Assembly: GCA_040776985.1 (NCBI GenBank)
Contig: JAXGZL010000001.1
Location: forward strand, 1,186,618 to 1,250,617
Source of the DNA: UBA6115 sp040776985
Lineage (GTDB): Bacteria > Bacillota > Clostridia > Christensenellales > Aristaeellaceae
Direction: 5' to 3'
Length of the DNA stretch: 64,000 nucleotides
The notes under the pieces are model-generated. The model was not told the origin of the DNA. It saw only the letters and a program-made list of their open reading frames with translations, and did not search any database. The position numbers were made by a program, and so were the translations under genes. Shown piece by piece: positions 8,117-16,262 of the stretch; the first letter of the stretch is position 1; every line of letters begins with the position of its first letter.

Positions 8117-8602
8117 ATGAAAGCTGTTCGCAATATCCGCCTGTGCACCAAGGACTGCCTGTGCCTGTTTGTCTGCCCCACCGGGGCCACCAACACGGGC
8201 GACGGCCAGATTGACGCCGGCAAATGCCTGGACGCCTGCCGGGCCTGTGTGGATGCCTGCCCCTCTGGCGCCATCTCCAAGGTGCCCTATAATTTTCCGC
8301 CCCAACAGCCCAAAAAGAAAGAGGTAGTTGCCGCCCTGCGCCTGCTGCTTGAAAGCAAGGCCAGGCAGGAGGCCGCCTATGACGCGGTGCTGAAAAGCCC
8401 TGCCTCCCCGGTCCAGAAACAGCTGGCGCAGGCCCTTAAAATGTCTGTGCGCATTGTGGCGGAGGATCTGCTGCGGGAAAGCGGCTACATGCTGCCCCAG
8501 GGCGCGCCCGCCAGGGAATATTTGCAGGAATTGCTGACAACTGAAAAAGGGGAGGGCTTCCCCAAAGACGCGGTGGAGGACCTGCTCAGGCTGTTGCCCT
8601 GA
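8117..8602 (+). CDS. ferredoxin-domain protein with helical C-terminal extension
   Basis: 161 residues. The N-terminal part has two cysteine clusters, CTKDCLCLFVCP and CLDACRACVDACP, with irregular spacing but consistent with a 4Fe-4S ferredoxin fold. Residues 60-161 are helical with no recognised domain. The gene follows the rubredoxin-type gene with one base between them, so the two proteins probably serve the same electron-transfer process, likely oxygen or peroxide detoxification. The gene converges on the DUF4256 gene with 6 bases between stops. Confidence 0.8.
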   Translation: MKAVRNIRLCTKDCLCLFVCPTGATNTGDGQIDAGKCLDACRACVDACPSGAISKVPYNFPPQQPKKKEVVAALRLLLESKARQEAAYDAVLKSPASPVQKQLAQALKMSVRIVAEDLLRESGYMLPQGAPAREYLQELLTTEKGEGFPKDAVEDLLRLLP

Positions 8603-8608
8603 GCCGGC

Positions 8609-9133
8609 TTATACCCTCAGCACCCCGCGGAATCCCCGGCCGGCATAGTAGGATTCCGCCCCGTTGTGGTAGAAGAAGACCCGGCCATAGCGGGCGTCGC
8701 CAAACAGGGCGCCGCCCAGTTTGCGCATGCCGGGCGGGGTCAAAAGCCAGCTGGAGGTTTTGCTGTCGCAGCTTAGCCTGGACTGGAGCAGCAGGTATTC
8801 CGCTTCGGTCAGCAGGCTGATGCCCATCTCCTCCGCCATGCCCTGGGCGCTGCCCCGGGGCTTGTTTTCCTTACGCTTGTTGAGGGCCTCCTGGTCATAG
8901 CAGAGGCTGCGCCGGCCCTCCGGGCTTTCCGGGGCGCAGTCCATGAAGAGGATGTCCCCGTTGTCGGGGTCACGCCCCACCACGTCCGGCTGGCCGCCGC
9001 TGTCCTCCATCATCTGAAGGGAGCGCATTTTTTCCGGCTGGGCGTCCAGCCTTTTTTTCACCTCATCCCAGCTGATATCCGGGTGACGCTCCGGAAAGGC
9101 TTCGAAACGGGCTTTTAATATATTTACAAGCAT
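8609..9133 (-). CDS. DUF4256 domain protein
   Basis: 174-residue cytoplasmic protein of unknown function. Segments WDEVKKRL, MEDSGGQPDVVG, ILFMDCAPESPEGRRSLCYD and the C-terminal GGALFGDARYGRVFFYHNGA match the DUF4256 family, which covers the whole length. The ATG at 9133 is chosen because GAAGGAGG lies 7 bases upstream; two further upstream Met codons have no such site. That ribosome binding site touches the edge of the MITE-like element at 9150, so the element supplies the upstream region and perhaps the promoter. Confidence 0.8.
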   Translation of the reverse strand: MLVNILKARFEAFPERHPDISWDEVKKRLDAQPEKMRSLQMMEDSGGQPDVVGRDPDNGDILFMDCAPESPEGRRSLCYDQEALNKRKENKPRGSAQGMAEEMGISLLTEAEYLLLQSRLSCDSKTSSWLLTPPGMRKLGGALFGDARYGRVFFYHNGAESYYAGRGFRGVLRV

Positions 9134-9149
9134 GGCTTTCCTCCTTCTC

Positions 9150-9310
9150 ATACTAAACGCACTCTTTAATGCTTCCATGAGTCGGTCTTTTTGCGCCTCT
9201 GCGTCGTCTCACTCACTCGGCGTAGGCTACGGCTACGCCTCGTTCTTTCGACATAGCAGAGCCATCAAAAATCCTCGACACATGAGTGCATTAACTCGTG
9301 TGTTTAGTAT
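9150..9310. mobile_element. MITE-like palindromic element, 161 bp
   Basis: Outer arms 9150-9183 and 9277-9310 are inverted repeats matching at 26 of 34 positions; both termini read ATACTAAAC going inward. The interior is also self-complementary around 9226-9232 (stem GGCGTAG/CTACGCC), with matching CTCTGC and TTTTTG blocks on both arms. The unit can therefore fold into one long hairpin. It has no coding capacity and sits directly between the DUF4256 ribosome binding site and the 3' end region of the Fic gene. Confidence 0.7.
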
Positions 9311-9333
9311 TATATGCTTCCATTCTACCCATC

Positions 9334-10269
9334 TCAGAACTGCATCCAGCATGAATCTCTTAAAAATCCTTTGATTTGTTGCGCATCCTTGCCCTCATAA
9401 AAAGCGATAAGCAATGACTTAAATTCCGGGACAAGACTTTCTGGTACGACCAGCAGGCCTTGTCCTTTGGAAATCAGGTAATGATTGGCAAAAATGATCG
9501 CAGCCCGCTTGTTTCCGTCAATAAACACCTGGGTTTTCATGCAGAAAAGGGCCAGGTCAATGGCGATCTCAATGGCTTCCCTGCCGGAATCAACGATGTG
9601 CTGGATATTCTCTTTCACATCCTGCTCAAGGGGAAGGGGCGGGACATAGGTGGAGCCGCCAATCCGAACAGGAACACCGCGGATGCTCCCACCGAAGGAA
9701 TAGAAACCTTCGTTGATCATGCCGGCGATGTAGGAAAGCAGATAGTAGCCTGAGGGTGAACCCAGCACATTTTTATCCAGAATAAACTCCCAGGCCCGCT
9801 TCAGGTTCAGGATTTTCTGCACATCAGAAGCCGTCAGGCCGTGAACCGTGCCGTTTTCCAGCACTTCCTCAGTTTGGGGAAAGGTGGTTGAAATGCCTTC
9901 CAGGATGGCCTGATCATAAATCAGCGTTTTGACATTTGCCCTGGCAAAATCAATGTTCAGAATCACCCGGCCCTCCAGGCGCTTGTCCTCATAACCCAGG
10001 GCTGCCAGCTCCTTTTCAGTCTGCCGGAGCAACCTGGACATCTGTCTCCGCTCTGCCAGTTGCCGCTGCAAGGACTGAAACACCGCCTCATCATACTTGC
10101 CGATGTAAGTGGAAGTGTTTTTTCCTGCCACCCGTTTTCTGGCGTAGATATAGTCCTCGCCTTCAATTGTTTTAATTTCCAGGCTGCCATCCACCGGTAT
10201 CAGATTGATCCTTGCCTGATAATCGGCTCTCTTTTTCAGCAGCTCTTGAACCAATTCAATGTTTTCCAT
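9334..10269 (-). CDS. Fic family protein with Gln in place of the catalytic His
   Basis: 311 residues. Residues 247-255 read QVFIDGNKR, which corresponds to the Fic signature HxFxDGNGR that transfers AMP or another nucleotide group onto target proteins. Here the catalytic His is Gln247 and the second Gly is Lys. Upstream, GGSIRGVPVRIGGSTYVPP is the usual flap segment of Fic proteins. The N-terminal 120 residues include a coiled-coil-like region (AERRQMSRLLRQTEKELAA). The enzyme may be inactive or use another chemistry. The ATG has AAGGAG 6 bases upstream, and the promoter carries an unusual operator set. Confidence 0.82.
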   Translation of the reverse strand: MENIELVQELLKKRADYQARINLIPVDGSLEIKTIEGEDYIYARKRVAGKNTSTYIGKYDEAVFQSLQRQLAERRQMSRLLRQTEKELAALGYEDKRLEGRVILNIDFARANVKTLIYDQAILEGISTTFPQTEEVLENGTVHGLTASDVQKILNLKRAWEFILDKNVLGSPSGYYLLSYIAGMINEGFYSFGGSIRGVPVRIGGSTYVPPLPLEQDVKENIQHIVDSGREAIEIAIDLALFCMKTQVFIDGNKRAAIIFANHYLISKGQGLLVVPESLVPEFKSLLIAFYEGKDAQQIKGFLRDSCWMQF

Positions 10270-10278
10270 GGCAACTCC

Positions 10279-10376
10279 TTAGGGTGCATCTGTGAGGATA
10301 TTTTATCTGAATGCACCCTAAGTGTCAATCGCCTTAGGGTGCAAAATGACAAATTTCAGGGCGGTTTGCACCCTAA
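10279..10376 (-). promoter_or_regulatory. Fic promoter with four TTAGGGTGCA operators in phase
   Basis: On the minus strand, TTGACA (10328-10323), exactly 17 bp, then TAAAAT (10305-10300) form a near-consensus promoter. The 10-mer TTAGGGTGCA or its complement occurs at 10279-10288, 10312-10321, 10334-10343 and 10367-10376. The copies alternate in orientation and start 33, 22 and 33 bp apart, all multiples of 11. One copy lies in the -10/-35 spacer and one next to the ribosome binding site. A cooperative repressor would block transcription here. Confidence 0.8.
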
Positions 10377-10380
10377 AAGC

Positions 10381-10411
10381 AAGCGCTGCGCCTGTGAAAG
10401 GTGCAGCGCTT
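10381..10411 (-). terminator. terminator of sigma module 2
   Basis: Inverted repeat AAGCGCTGC (10381-10389) and GCAGCGCTT (10403-10411) lies just past the stop of the minus-strand secreted protein gene. In minus orientation it is followed by GCTTTTA. Confidence 0.5.
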
Positions 10412-10428
10412 TTCGGGTCGGGTTTAGT

Positions 10429-11751
10429 TTATTTGAGGGGCACCTGGACGGCCAGGTCGTGGAGGGGCTTGTCCACCTCCTTGTAGCCGCCGGCAAAGAG
10501 CAGGGTTTTCACTTCCTTCAGCTGCTCTGCGCTGACCCTGGCCACGGGCTTGCCCTTGTATTCCGCATCCCACAGGCCACTCATCACCAGGCTTTGGCTG
10601 GGCAGGTCATAGCCGGAGAAGGTGATGAAGGGGAAGTCAAAGGCCTTGCCCAGGCTGTCCCCCAGGGTGAAGCTGACATAGCCCGGGCCGTCCATGGTGT
10701 AGTAAACGGTGAAGCCGCTTTCATCCAGGAGGAATCTGTTAACAGTGACGGTGTTTCCGTGGTGGGCTTTGCTGCTAGCTGGGAAGGGTCCTTCAATGGG
10801 GAAGCTGGGACGGACAGGTTCATCACCGCCAACATCTATGATCTCCACTGGCACCAGGCTGATGGACTGGGTGTCCTCTCCGCCCAGGAACCATATTTCG
10901 TTGGGCACATCCACGGGCTTGGCAGGGCTGGCCAGGGAGGAGCTTTGATAGCCTTTGGGAATCTCCTGCAGCATCTGTCCCTTGTCGTCAAAGAGCAGGC
11001 AGGGGAAGCCGCCGGGGTCCCGGCCGTCGTCCCTGACGGTGATCAGCAGGCGGTTCCCGAAGGGCCCAAAAGAGACCCGATCCACCTTAAACTGATAGTT
11101 CACCTGGGCTCTGCCTTCGCTGCGCTTAAACTGGAGGGCTACAGGAAGTTCGGGGCTGACGGCCCGGGTGGCATCCTGCATCTTGCTCTTGTCCACCTTC
11201 AGTTCCCGGACTTGGCTTTTGTCCCCGGACTGGTCGTCCAGATCCACATTGAAGCGGAGGACAGCCTTGTCCGGGATGGGCTTTTTCAGGGAATAGAGGG
11301 TCAGGCAGAGCATGGCTTTGTCGCTGATGGGCCGGCCTTCAGAAAAGATGTTGAGAAGGCGGCGTTCCCCGTCCACCTGGGGCATCACATGGGGCACGAT
11401 CCAGTCATAGCTTTCCTGGGCTGTGCCGTACTCCAGGGGCAGCTTGTCCTTAAAATCCACCTGGAAGAAGATGGCCAGGACGTCATCGGTGAGCGCGATG
11501 TTTTGCAGCTGAATGTCGATTGGGCCTTTGCTGCGGAAGTCATCCTGCCGGAAACGGAGGTCCACCTGGCCGGTGATGCCCGCCATCAGGGCGGGATCCC
11601 GGATCAAGCGGCTGGTAAAGCCCTCCAGGAAGGGGATGGGGGCCCCGTCCCCCAGGGTGAGGGGGGCCGGGCCTTCCGCCAGGGCCAGGGGCAGCAGGGA
11701 CAGCAGCATCAGGCTTGCCAGCAGGGCTGACAGGGTTTTTCGGATGGTCAT
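10429..11751 (-). CDS. secreted protein of ECF module 2, unknown function
   Basis: 440 residues with a clear signal peptide (positively charged start, hydrophobic core, LALAEG cleavage region near residue 26). The remainder is beta-rich with no motif I recognise; the style resembles the extracellular part of Firmicutes anti-sigma partner proteins. Its ATG is 1 base after the stop of the membrane protein gene upstream, so it is the third gene of a sigma/anti-sigma/secreted-protein operon. A role as ligand or envelope-stress reporter for that system is inference from position only. Confidence 0.6.
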   Translation of the reverse strand: MTIRKTLSALLASLMLLSLLPLALAEGPAPLTLGDGAPIPFLEGFTSRLIRDPALMAGITGQVDLRFRQDDFRSKGPIDIQLQNIALTDDVLAIFFQVDFKDKLPLEYGTAQESYDWIVPHVMPQVDGERRLLNIFSEGRPISDKAMLCLTLYSLKKPIPDKAVLRFNVDLDDQSGDKSQVRELKVDKSKMQDATRAVSPELPVALQFKRSEGRAQVNYQFKVDRVSFGPFGNRLLITVRDDGRDPGGFPCLLFDDKGQMLQEIPKGYQSSSLASPAKPVDVPNEIWFLGGEDTQSISLVPVEIIDVGGDEPVRPSFPIEGPFPASSKAHHGNTVTVNRFLLDESGFTVYYTMDGPGYVSFTLGDSLGKAFDFPFITFSGYDLPSQSLVMSGLWDAEYKGKPVARVSAEQLKEVKTLLFAGGYKEVDKPLHDLAVQVPLK

Positions 11752-11752
11752 G

Positions 11753-12853
11753 TTATTTGTCCTCCTTGGGAGAAAGTGTCAGGGTGATCTGGTCGAAGCG
11801 TTCCTTGGTCATGCCGTTGTAGAAGGAGAGGGTTACATCCCCGGGGGCATCCTTCAGTGCGCCAAAGCTCTGCACCAGCTCCACGCCGCCGCTTCCGGTC
11901 TGGTTGAGGGTGTTTTGGTGATCGCTGCTTTCCCGGGGCTGGCCGCTTTCATCCAGCCAGTGGGCCCAGATGCCGTCTTCCAGGTTGACACCCTGCAGCG
12001 GGGTGGCATCCGGCGCCAGGTCATAGCGCAGGATCAGGTAGCTGGCAATGGGGGTGGTTTCCACCTGGCACTGGGTGAGGATGAGCCCAGCCTTGGGCAG
12101 GGGCAGGGGTGTCTTGGCTGCAAAGCGTCTGATATGGGGGCTTAGGCTAAGGCTAAAGTCCAGGCTGCCCCAGCGGCTGTCATCCTGTGCCTGATACAGG
12201 TCTGTGGCAATGGTTTTAAGGTGGATCTGGGGGGCGTCTCCACTGGCGGGAAAGGCCAGGGTGTAGCGCAGGCTGTCTTCATCATAGCGGACGCTGTGGA
12301 GGTGGATGTCCTGCTCCGTGCCATCCACCTGGGCGCTCCAAACCTCGGCCTGCACCAGGGCTTTGTTCTCTGCCTTGGCTTTTTCGCCAAAGCTTTCCCC
12401 TTCAAAGGTGTTTTTGCTCTGATACCAGTCATAGGCAAAGCCCGGGTCAGAGCCTTGATCCATCAGCAGGGTCTTGTCCCCGTCGCTGGGGCTGACAGCC
12501 AGGGTGAAGTAAACCTGGTGGCCGTCATAGATCGCTTCTTCCACGGTGAAGCTGGCAAGTTTTGGCTGCTTTGCCTGCTGGGGGATGTTGCTTTTCACCA
12601 TCTGGGTAGCCTCAGGCAGCAAATCTTTCCTGAGGGCAGGGTTCAGGCCGTCCAGCAGCCCCAGTTGGCTTAGGGCAAAGGCGCTGCCCAGCAGCAGGGT
12701 CAGGCCCAGGGCCATGGCCAGGGCGGGCTTCATGCGGCGTCTGGTGCTTTGTGAGCGCAGATTATACAGGGTGCTTTGTGCCCGGCGGCGGAAGCTCTCC
12801 GGCGCATCGCCGCAGATTTCCTGCCAATGCTTTATCATCTGATTGTTATCCAT
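11753..12853 (-). CDS. membrane-anchored anti-sigma-like protein (module 2)
   Basis: 366 residues: a cytosolic N-terminus of about 40 residues rich in Arg, one transmembrane helix (residues about 42-62) and a large extracellular domain in the style of DUF4179-type anti-sigma partners. The start overlaps the 3' end of the sigma factor gene by 8 bp, and AGGAATACG precedes the ATG. Position and topology suggest it binds the sigma factor in the cytoplasm and senses an envelope signal outside. Confidence 0.68.
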   Translation of the reverse strand: MDNNQMIKHWQEICGDAPESFRRRAQSTLYNLRSQSTRRRMKPALAMALGLTLLLGSAFALSQLGLLDGLNPALRKDLLPEATQMVKSNIPQQAKQPKLASFTVEEAIYDGHQVYFTLAVSPSDGDKTLLMDQGSDPGFAYDWYQSKNTFEGESFGEKAKAENKALVQAEVWSAQVDGTEQDIHLHSVRYDEDSLRYTLAFPASGDAPQIHLKTIATDLYQAQDDSRWGSLDFSLSLSPHIRRFAAKTPLPLPKAGLILTQCQVETTPIASYLILRYDLAPDATPLQGVNLEDGIWAHWLDESGQPRESSDHQNTLNQTGSGGVELVQSFGALKDAPGDVTLSFYNGMTKERFDQITLTLSPKEDK

Positions 12854-13319
12854 CGTATTCCTCCGATAGCAGTTGTCTTAGTTTTTCCCGCCCCCGCTGC
12901 ATCCGGGACAGCACGGTGCCCTGGGGCAGCCTTAAGGCGATGGCTGTTTCCTTGATGGAAAAGCCTTCAAAGTAGTGGAGGATCAGGGGCAGGCGCTGCC
13001 CATCCGGCAGTTTTTCCAGGGCAAAGTGCAGGGCCAGGGCATCTGGGGTGATGTCCTCCCTTGATTCCAGCAGCGCTTCCACCGGCACCTCCCACTGCTT
13101 TTTGCGAAGCAGGGTGTAGCAGCTGTTGATCATCACCCGGGCCAGCCAGGCTTTGAGCCTTTCCGGCTCCCGGATGCTGCCCGCCTTGCGCCAGGCGGTT
13201 TCCAGGGCGTTTTGCACCGCGTCCTCCCGGTCCTGCCGGTTTCTCAAAAGGCTTACGCTGATCCGGTGCAGCAGGTCGGTGTGCTGAAGGAGCGCTTGCT
13301 CCAGGTTCTTCTCGGTCAC
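12846..13319 (-). CDS. ECF RNA polymerase sigma factor (module 2)
   Basis: 157 residues. Region 2 (LLRNRQDREDAVQNALETAW) and region 4 (LPDGQRLPLILHYFEGFSIK, then ETAIALRLPQGTVLSRMQRG) are clear. The start is GTG with AAAGGGG 6 bases upstream. It is first in a three-gene minus-strand operon with an overlapping anti-sigma-like gene and a secreted protein. Confidence 0.88.
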   Translation of the reverse strand: MTEKNLEQALLQHTDLLHRISVSLLRNRQDREDAVQNALETAWRKAGSIREPERLKAWLARVMINSCYTLLRKKQWEVPVEALLESREDITPDALALHFALEKLPDGQRLPLILHYFEGFSIKETAIALRLPQGTVLSRMQRGREKLRQLLSEEYDG

Positions 13320-13515
13320 GGGTTTCCCCTTTCAGTGTCGGTGTGTCAGGCCTGTCATCTATTAGATGCGCGGGAAGGCGGGATTATTCCCTCCGGATTC
13401 TTTTCTTTCCCATCATAGCACTGAAAGGCTCCCTGCTGCCTGTCTAATCCGGGGAAAGAAAGGGTATAAAATCTACGAATACAAACAAGCCGTCAGGCTG
13501 AAGGAGAGAGAAACG

Positions 13516-13968
13516 ATGAAACTGAAAGTTGGCATGAAAGCCCCCGATTTTACCCTGCAGGACAGCCAGGGCGGCAAGACCAGCCTGTCCGACTACAAGG
13601 GCAAGAAAGTGCTCCTGTCCTGGCATCCCCTGGCCTGGACCAGCGTATGCACCGACCAGATGCGCGCCCTGGAAGTGCACTTTGAGGACTTTGAAAAGCA
13701 CAACACCGTGGCCCTGGGCCTTTCTGTGGACGCCGCCCCCAGCAAAGAGGTGTGGGCCAAGGTGCTGAGCATCAGCAAGACCAAGCTGCTGGCGGACTTC
13801 TACCCCCACGGCCAGGTGGCCCAGGACTATGGCCTGTTCCTGGAATGGCTGGGGGCCTCCGGACGCGCCAACATCCTGATTGATGAAGAGGGCATGGTCA
13901 AGTGGATCCGGGAGTATGAGGTGCCGGAGCTGCCTGACATCAACGAAGTGCTGGAAGCGATCAAGTAA
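13516..13968 (+). CDS. thiol peroxiredoxin, AhpC/TSA-BCP type
   Basis: 150 residues that reduce hydroperoxides through an active-site cysteine. The thioredoxin-fold N-terminus KVGMKAPDFTLQDSQGGKTS is followed by WHPLAWTSVCTDQM, where the peroxidatic Cys sits in the P-x3-T-x2-C context of the family. No second resolving Cys is present (only one Cys in the protein), so it is 1-Cys or uses an external thiol. The ATG has AAGGAGAG 8 bases upstream. An inverted repeat after the gene likely ends its transcript. Confidence 0.9.
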   Translation: MKLKVGMKAPDFTLQDSQGGKTSLSDYKGKKVLLSWHPLAWTSVCTDQMRALEVHFEDFEKHNTVALGLSVDAAPSKEVWAKVLSISKTKLLADFYPHGQVAQDYGLFLEWLGASGRANILIDEEGMVKWIREYEVPELPDINEVLEAIK

Positions 13969-13993
13969 ACAGCAAAAGAACCGGTTTCCTCAA

Positions 13994-14020
13994 AGCGGGA
14001 GGGCGTCTTGCCTTCCCGCT
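13994..14020 (+). terminator. terminator after peroxiredoxin gene
   Basis: 11-bp stem AGCGGGAGGGC/GCCTTCCCGCT with one G-T pair and a short loop, followed by TCTTGATTTT. Confidence 0.55.
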
Positions 14021-14081
14021 TCTTGATTTTCAGTGGATAAATGGGTAAAGTGTGCCGGAGCGACAGGGAGAGGGATGCACC

Positions 14082-15248
14082 ATGCCAAAGGAAGTAAGCC
14101 GCGAGGGGTTTCCTGTTTCCGCCCGGATTCTGATTCTGGTGACCGGGCTGTTCTGGCTGTCCCAGTATGCCTTCACGCCCTATATCAACCGGGAGCTGGC
14201 CCGGATGGGCATGGACGAGGGCTTTATGGGCCTGGTGGCGGGGGGCTATGGCTTTAGCCAGATGCTGCTGCGCATCCCCCTTGGCATCTGGTCAGACCGG
14301 ATTGGCCGCAAAAAGCCCTTTGTGCTGGCGGGCTGCCTGATGCTGGTGCTGTCAGCGGCGGGCTTTCTGCTGTTTTACACCCCCGGCGGTTTCCTGGTGG
14401 CCCGCACCCTGGGCGGGGTGGCCTCCGCTTCCTGGGTGTCCTTCACGGTGCTGTACAGCGCCTATTTCCCCAGGGAAGAGGGGCCAAGGCGGGTCACCCA
14501 GCTGAACGTGCCCAACATCACCGGCCGCCTGGTGGGCTATGGGCTGACCGCCCTTTTGCTGACCATGTTTGATGTGCGGGCCTCCTTTGCCCTCAGCCTG
14601 GTCTGCGGCGTCCTGGCGCTGCTGCTGGCCCTTGGCATCAAGGAAGAGCCCATGCAGCGGGAGGCCACGGGGCTCCGGGAAATCATCCAGGTGGCCAAAG
14701 GCCGCTATCTGCTGGTCACCTCATTTATCAGCATCCTCACCCAGTGGGTGGCCTTCAGCACCTATTACACCTTCACCGCCAATGTGGCCATGGCCCTGGG
14801 GGCGGGGGAGCAGGAGCTGACCCTTTTGCAGATCGCCCTGCTGGTGCCCAATATTCTTTCAAACGCCCTGGTGGACCGGCCCTTTATCCGGAAAATCGGC
14901 GCCAACATCCTGGTGGGGGCCGGCTTTGTCTTTGGCGCCCTGTACTGCCTGCTGGTGCCCCTGGCGCCCAACCTGCCGGTTTTGTACGCGCTGCAAACCC
15001 TGGGGGGCATCACCTCCACCCTGACCTTCGCGGTGCTGCTGGGGCAGTGCGTCAGGGACACGGCGCCGGCCAAGCGCTCGGTGGCGATGGGCTTTTATCA
15101 GGCGGTGTATGGCATTGGCATGACCCTGGGGCCTGTTGTGATGGGGCAGATGATCAACGGCGCCGGGCTTAAAAACGCGTTCTTTATGGTGGCGGGGATC
15201 TCCCTGGTGGCCGCCCTGCTGGCCTATAAAATGATGAAAACTAAATAA
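14082..15248 (+). CDS. major facilitator superfamily transporter
   Basis: 388 residues with about 12 hydrophobic segments. GIWSDRIGRKKP (about residue 68) is the MFS loop 2-3 motif. The substrate cannot be told. ATG 14082 is chosen because GGGAGAGGG lies just upstream; a GTG 30 bases earlier in frame lacks a site. The 3' end overlaps that of the converging DMT transporter by 8 bp, so the two transcripts are antisense at their ends. Confidence 0.88.
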   Translation: MPKEVSREGFPVSARILILVTGLFWLSQYAFTPYINRELARMGMDEGFMGLVAGGYGFSQMLLRIPLGIWSDRIGRKKPFVLAGCLMLVLSAAGFLLFYTPGGFLVARTLGGVASASWVSFTVLYSAYFPREEGPRRVTQLNVPNITGRLVGYGLTALLLTMFDVRASFALSLVCGVLALLLALGIKEEPMQREATGLREIIQVAKGRYLLVTSFISILTQWVAFSTYYTFTANVAMALGAGEQELTLLQIALLVPNILSNALVDRPFIRKIGANILVGAGFVFGALYCLLVPLAPNLPVLYALQTLGGITSTLTFAVLLGQCVRDTAPAKRSVAMGFYQAVYGIGMTLGPVVMGQMINGAGLKNAFFMVAGISLVAALLAYKMMKTK

Positions 15249-16119
15249 ACAGAAGGGACACGCCGCCCACAGTGATCAGGGCCCCCAGGATTTCCCGGGG
15301 GTTGACCCGTTCTTTGAGGAAAAAGGCGGAGATGGGCAGGATCATCACCGGCATCAGGCTGAACAGGATGGAGGCAATGGCCACCGGGATCAGCTTGATG
15401 GACAGCATGGACAGCACCATCCCCACCAGGGTGCCCAGCACCACGCTGACGGCGATGGTCTGTCTGCCGCTTTTCTGGCTGAGGATGGGGCGTACATGGC
15501 CCCATTTTTTAAGCAGGGTCAGGATGATCCCCATGCCCAGGGTGCCGCCCACCAGGCGGATCTGGGCGGCGGGCACCGCCTCCAGGTCGGCCATGGCCAG
15601 CTTGCTGAGGATCACGCCACCGGCCTGGCCCAGGGTGGCCAGCACCGCCCAGAGGATGCCCTGCCACTGAAGCCTGCTGGATTGGCCGGGCACATCCCCC
15701 TGGATGACGATCATGATGCCGATCACCGCCAGCAGGATGCCCGCGATGTGCTGAAGGGCGAGGGCCTCCCCCAGGAAAATGCGGCTGAAAAGCGCCGCGA
15801 CCAGCGGATTGGCGGAAAAAATCAGCAGGGTGCGCTTGGCGCCGATCTGCTGAAAGGCGGTGAACAGAAAGCCGTCCCCGATGGAAAAGCCGATGAGGCC
15901 GGAGAGCATCAGCAGCAGCCACTGGCGTGGGCTGGCCGCTGGCACAAGGCGTCCGCTCATCAAAAGGGCCAGCAGGCTGACCAGAATCAGCCCGCCCAGC
16001 TTGGTCAGGGTGTTCAGCCCCCAGCTGGACAGCCCCTTTCCCAGGCGCTCCACCGCCAGGCTGTTGAGCGTCCAGCAAAGCGCCGCGGTGATGGCGGCCA
16101 GCTCCCCCAGGTATGGCAT
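15241..16119 (-). CDS. EamA/DMT family transporter
   Basis: 292 residues with about ten membrane helices arranged as two repeated EamA halves; the second begins near residue 150 (LQWQGILWAVLATLGQAGGV). GFSIGDGFLFTAFQQIGAKR and the C-terminal FFLKERVNPREILGALITVG are typical. Family members export amino acids or metabolites or carry nucleotide sugars; nothing here fixes the substrate. The ribosome binding site AAAGGAG is 6 bases from the ATG. Confidence 0.88.
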   Translation of the reverse strand: MPYLGELAAITAALCWTLNSLAVERLGKGLSSWGLNTLTKLGGLILVSLLALLMSGRLVPAASPRQWLLLMLSGLIGFSIGDGFLFTAFQQIGAKRTLLIFSANPLVAALFSRIFLGEALALQHIAGILLAVIGIMIVIQGDVPGQSSRLQWQGILWAVLATLGQAGGVILSKLAMADLEAVPAAQIRLVGGTLGMGIILTLLKKWGHVRPILSQKSGRQTIAVSVVLGTLVGMVLSMLSIKLIPVAIASILFSLMPVMILPISAFFLKERVNPREILGALITVGGVSLLFI

Positions 16120-16161
16120 GGCGGCTCCTTTCAGATGATGATGGATGAAGTATCCGGCAGA

Positions 16162-16190
16162 GTTCTTCCGCTTGTCAAGCGGGATATAAT
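16162..16190 (+). promoter_or_regulatory. promoter with palindromic spacer before ECF module 3
   Basis: TATAAT at 16185-16190 with a weak -35 GTTCTT (16162-16167) at 17 bp. The spacer holds the palindrome CCGCTTGTCAAGCGG (16168-16182), a candidate operator. Confidence 0.45.
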
Positions 16191-16262
16191 AACAGCATGA
16201 TTTTTGAAGTTTGTCCCCTTTTGGGGATGTCCCTCGTCTTATAGGTGAAAGGGGGTGCGAAA

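Noticed and set aside
10060..11730. 556-codon plus-strand open frame opposite the Fic and secreted protein genes
   Set aside because: It spans two real minus-strand genes and an operator region, its composition is shadow-like and it lacks a ribosome binding site.
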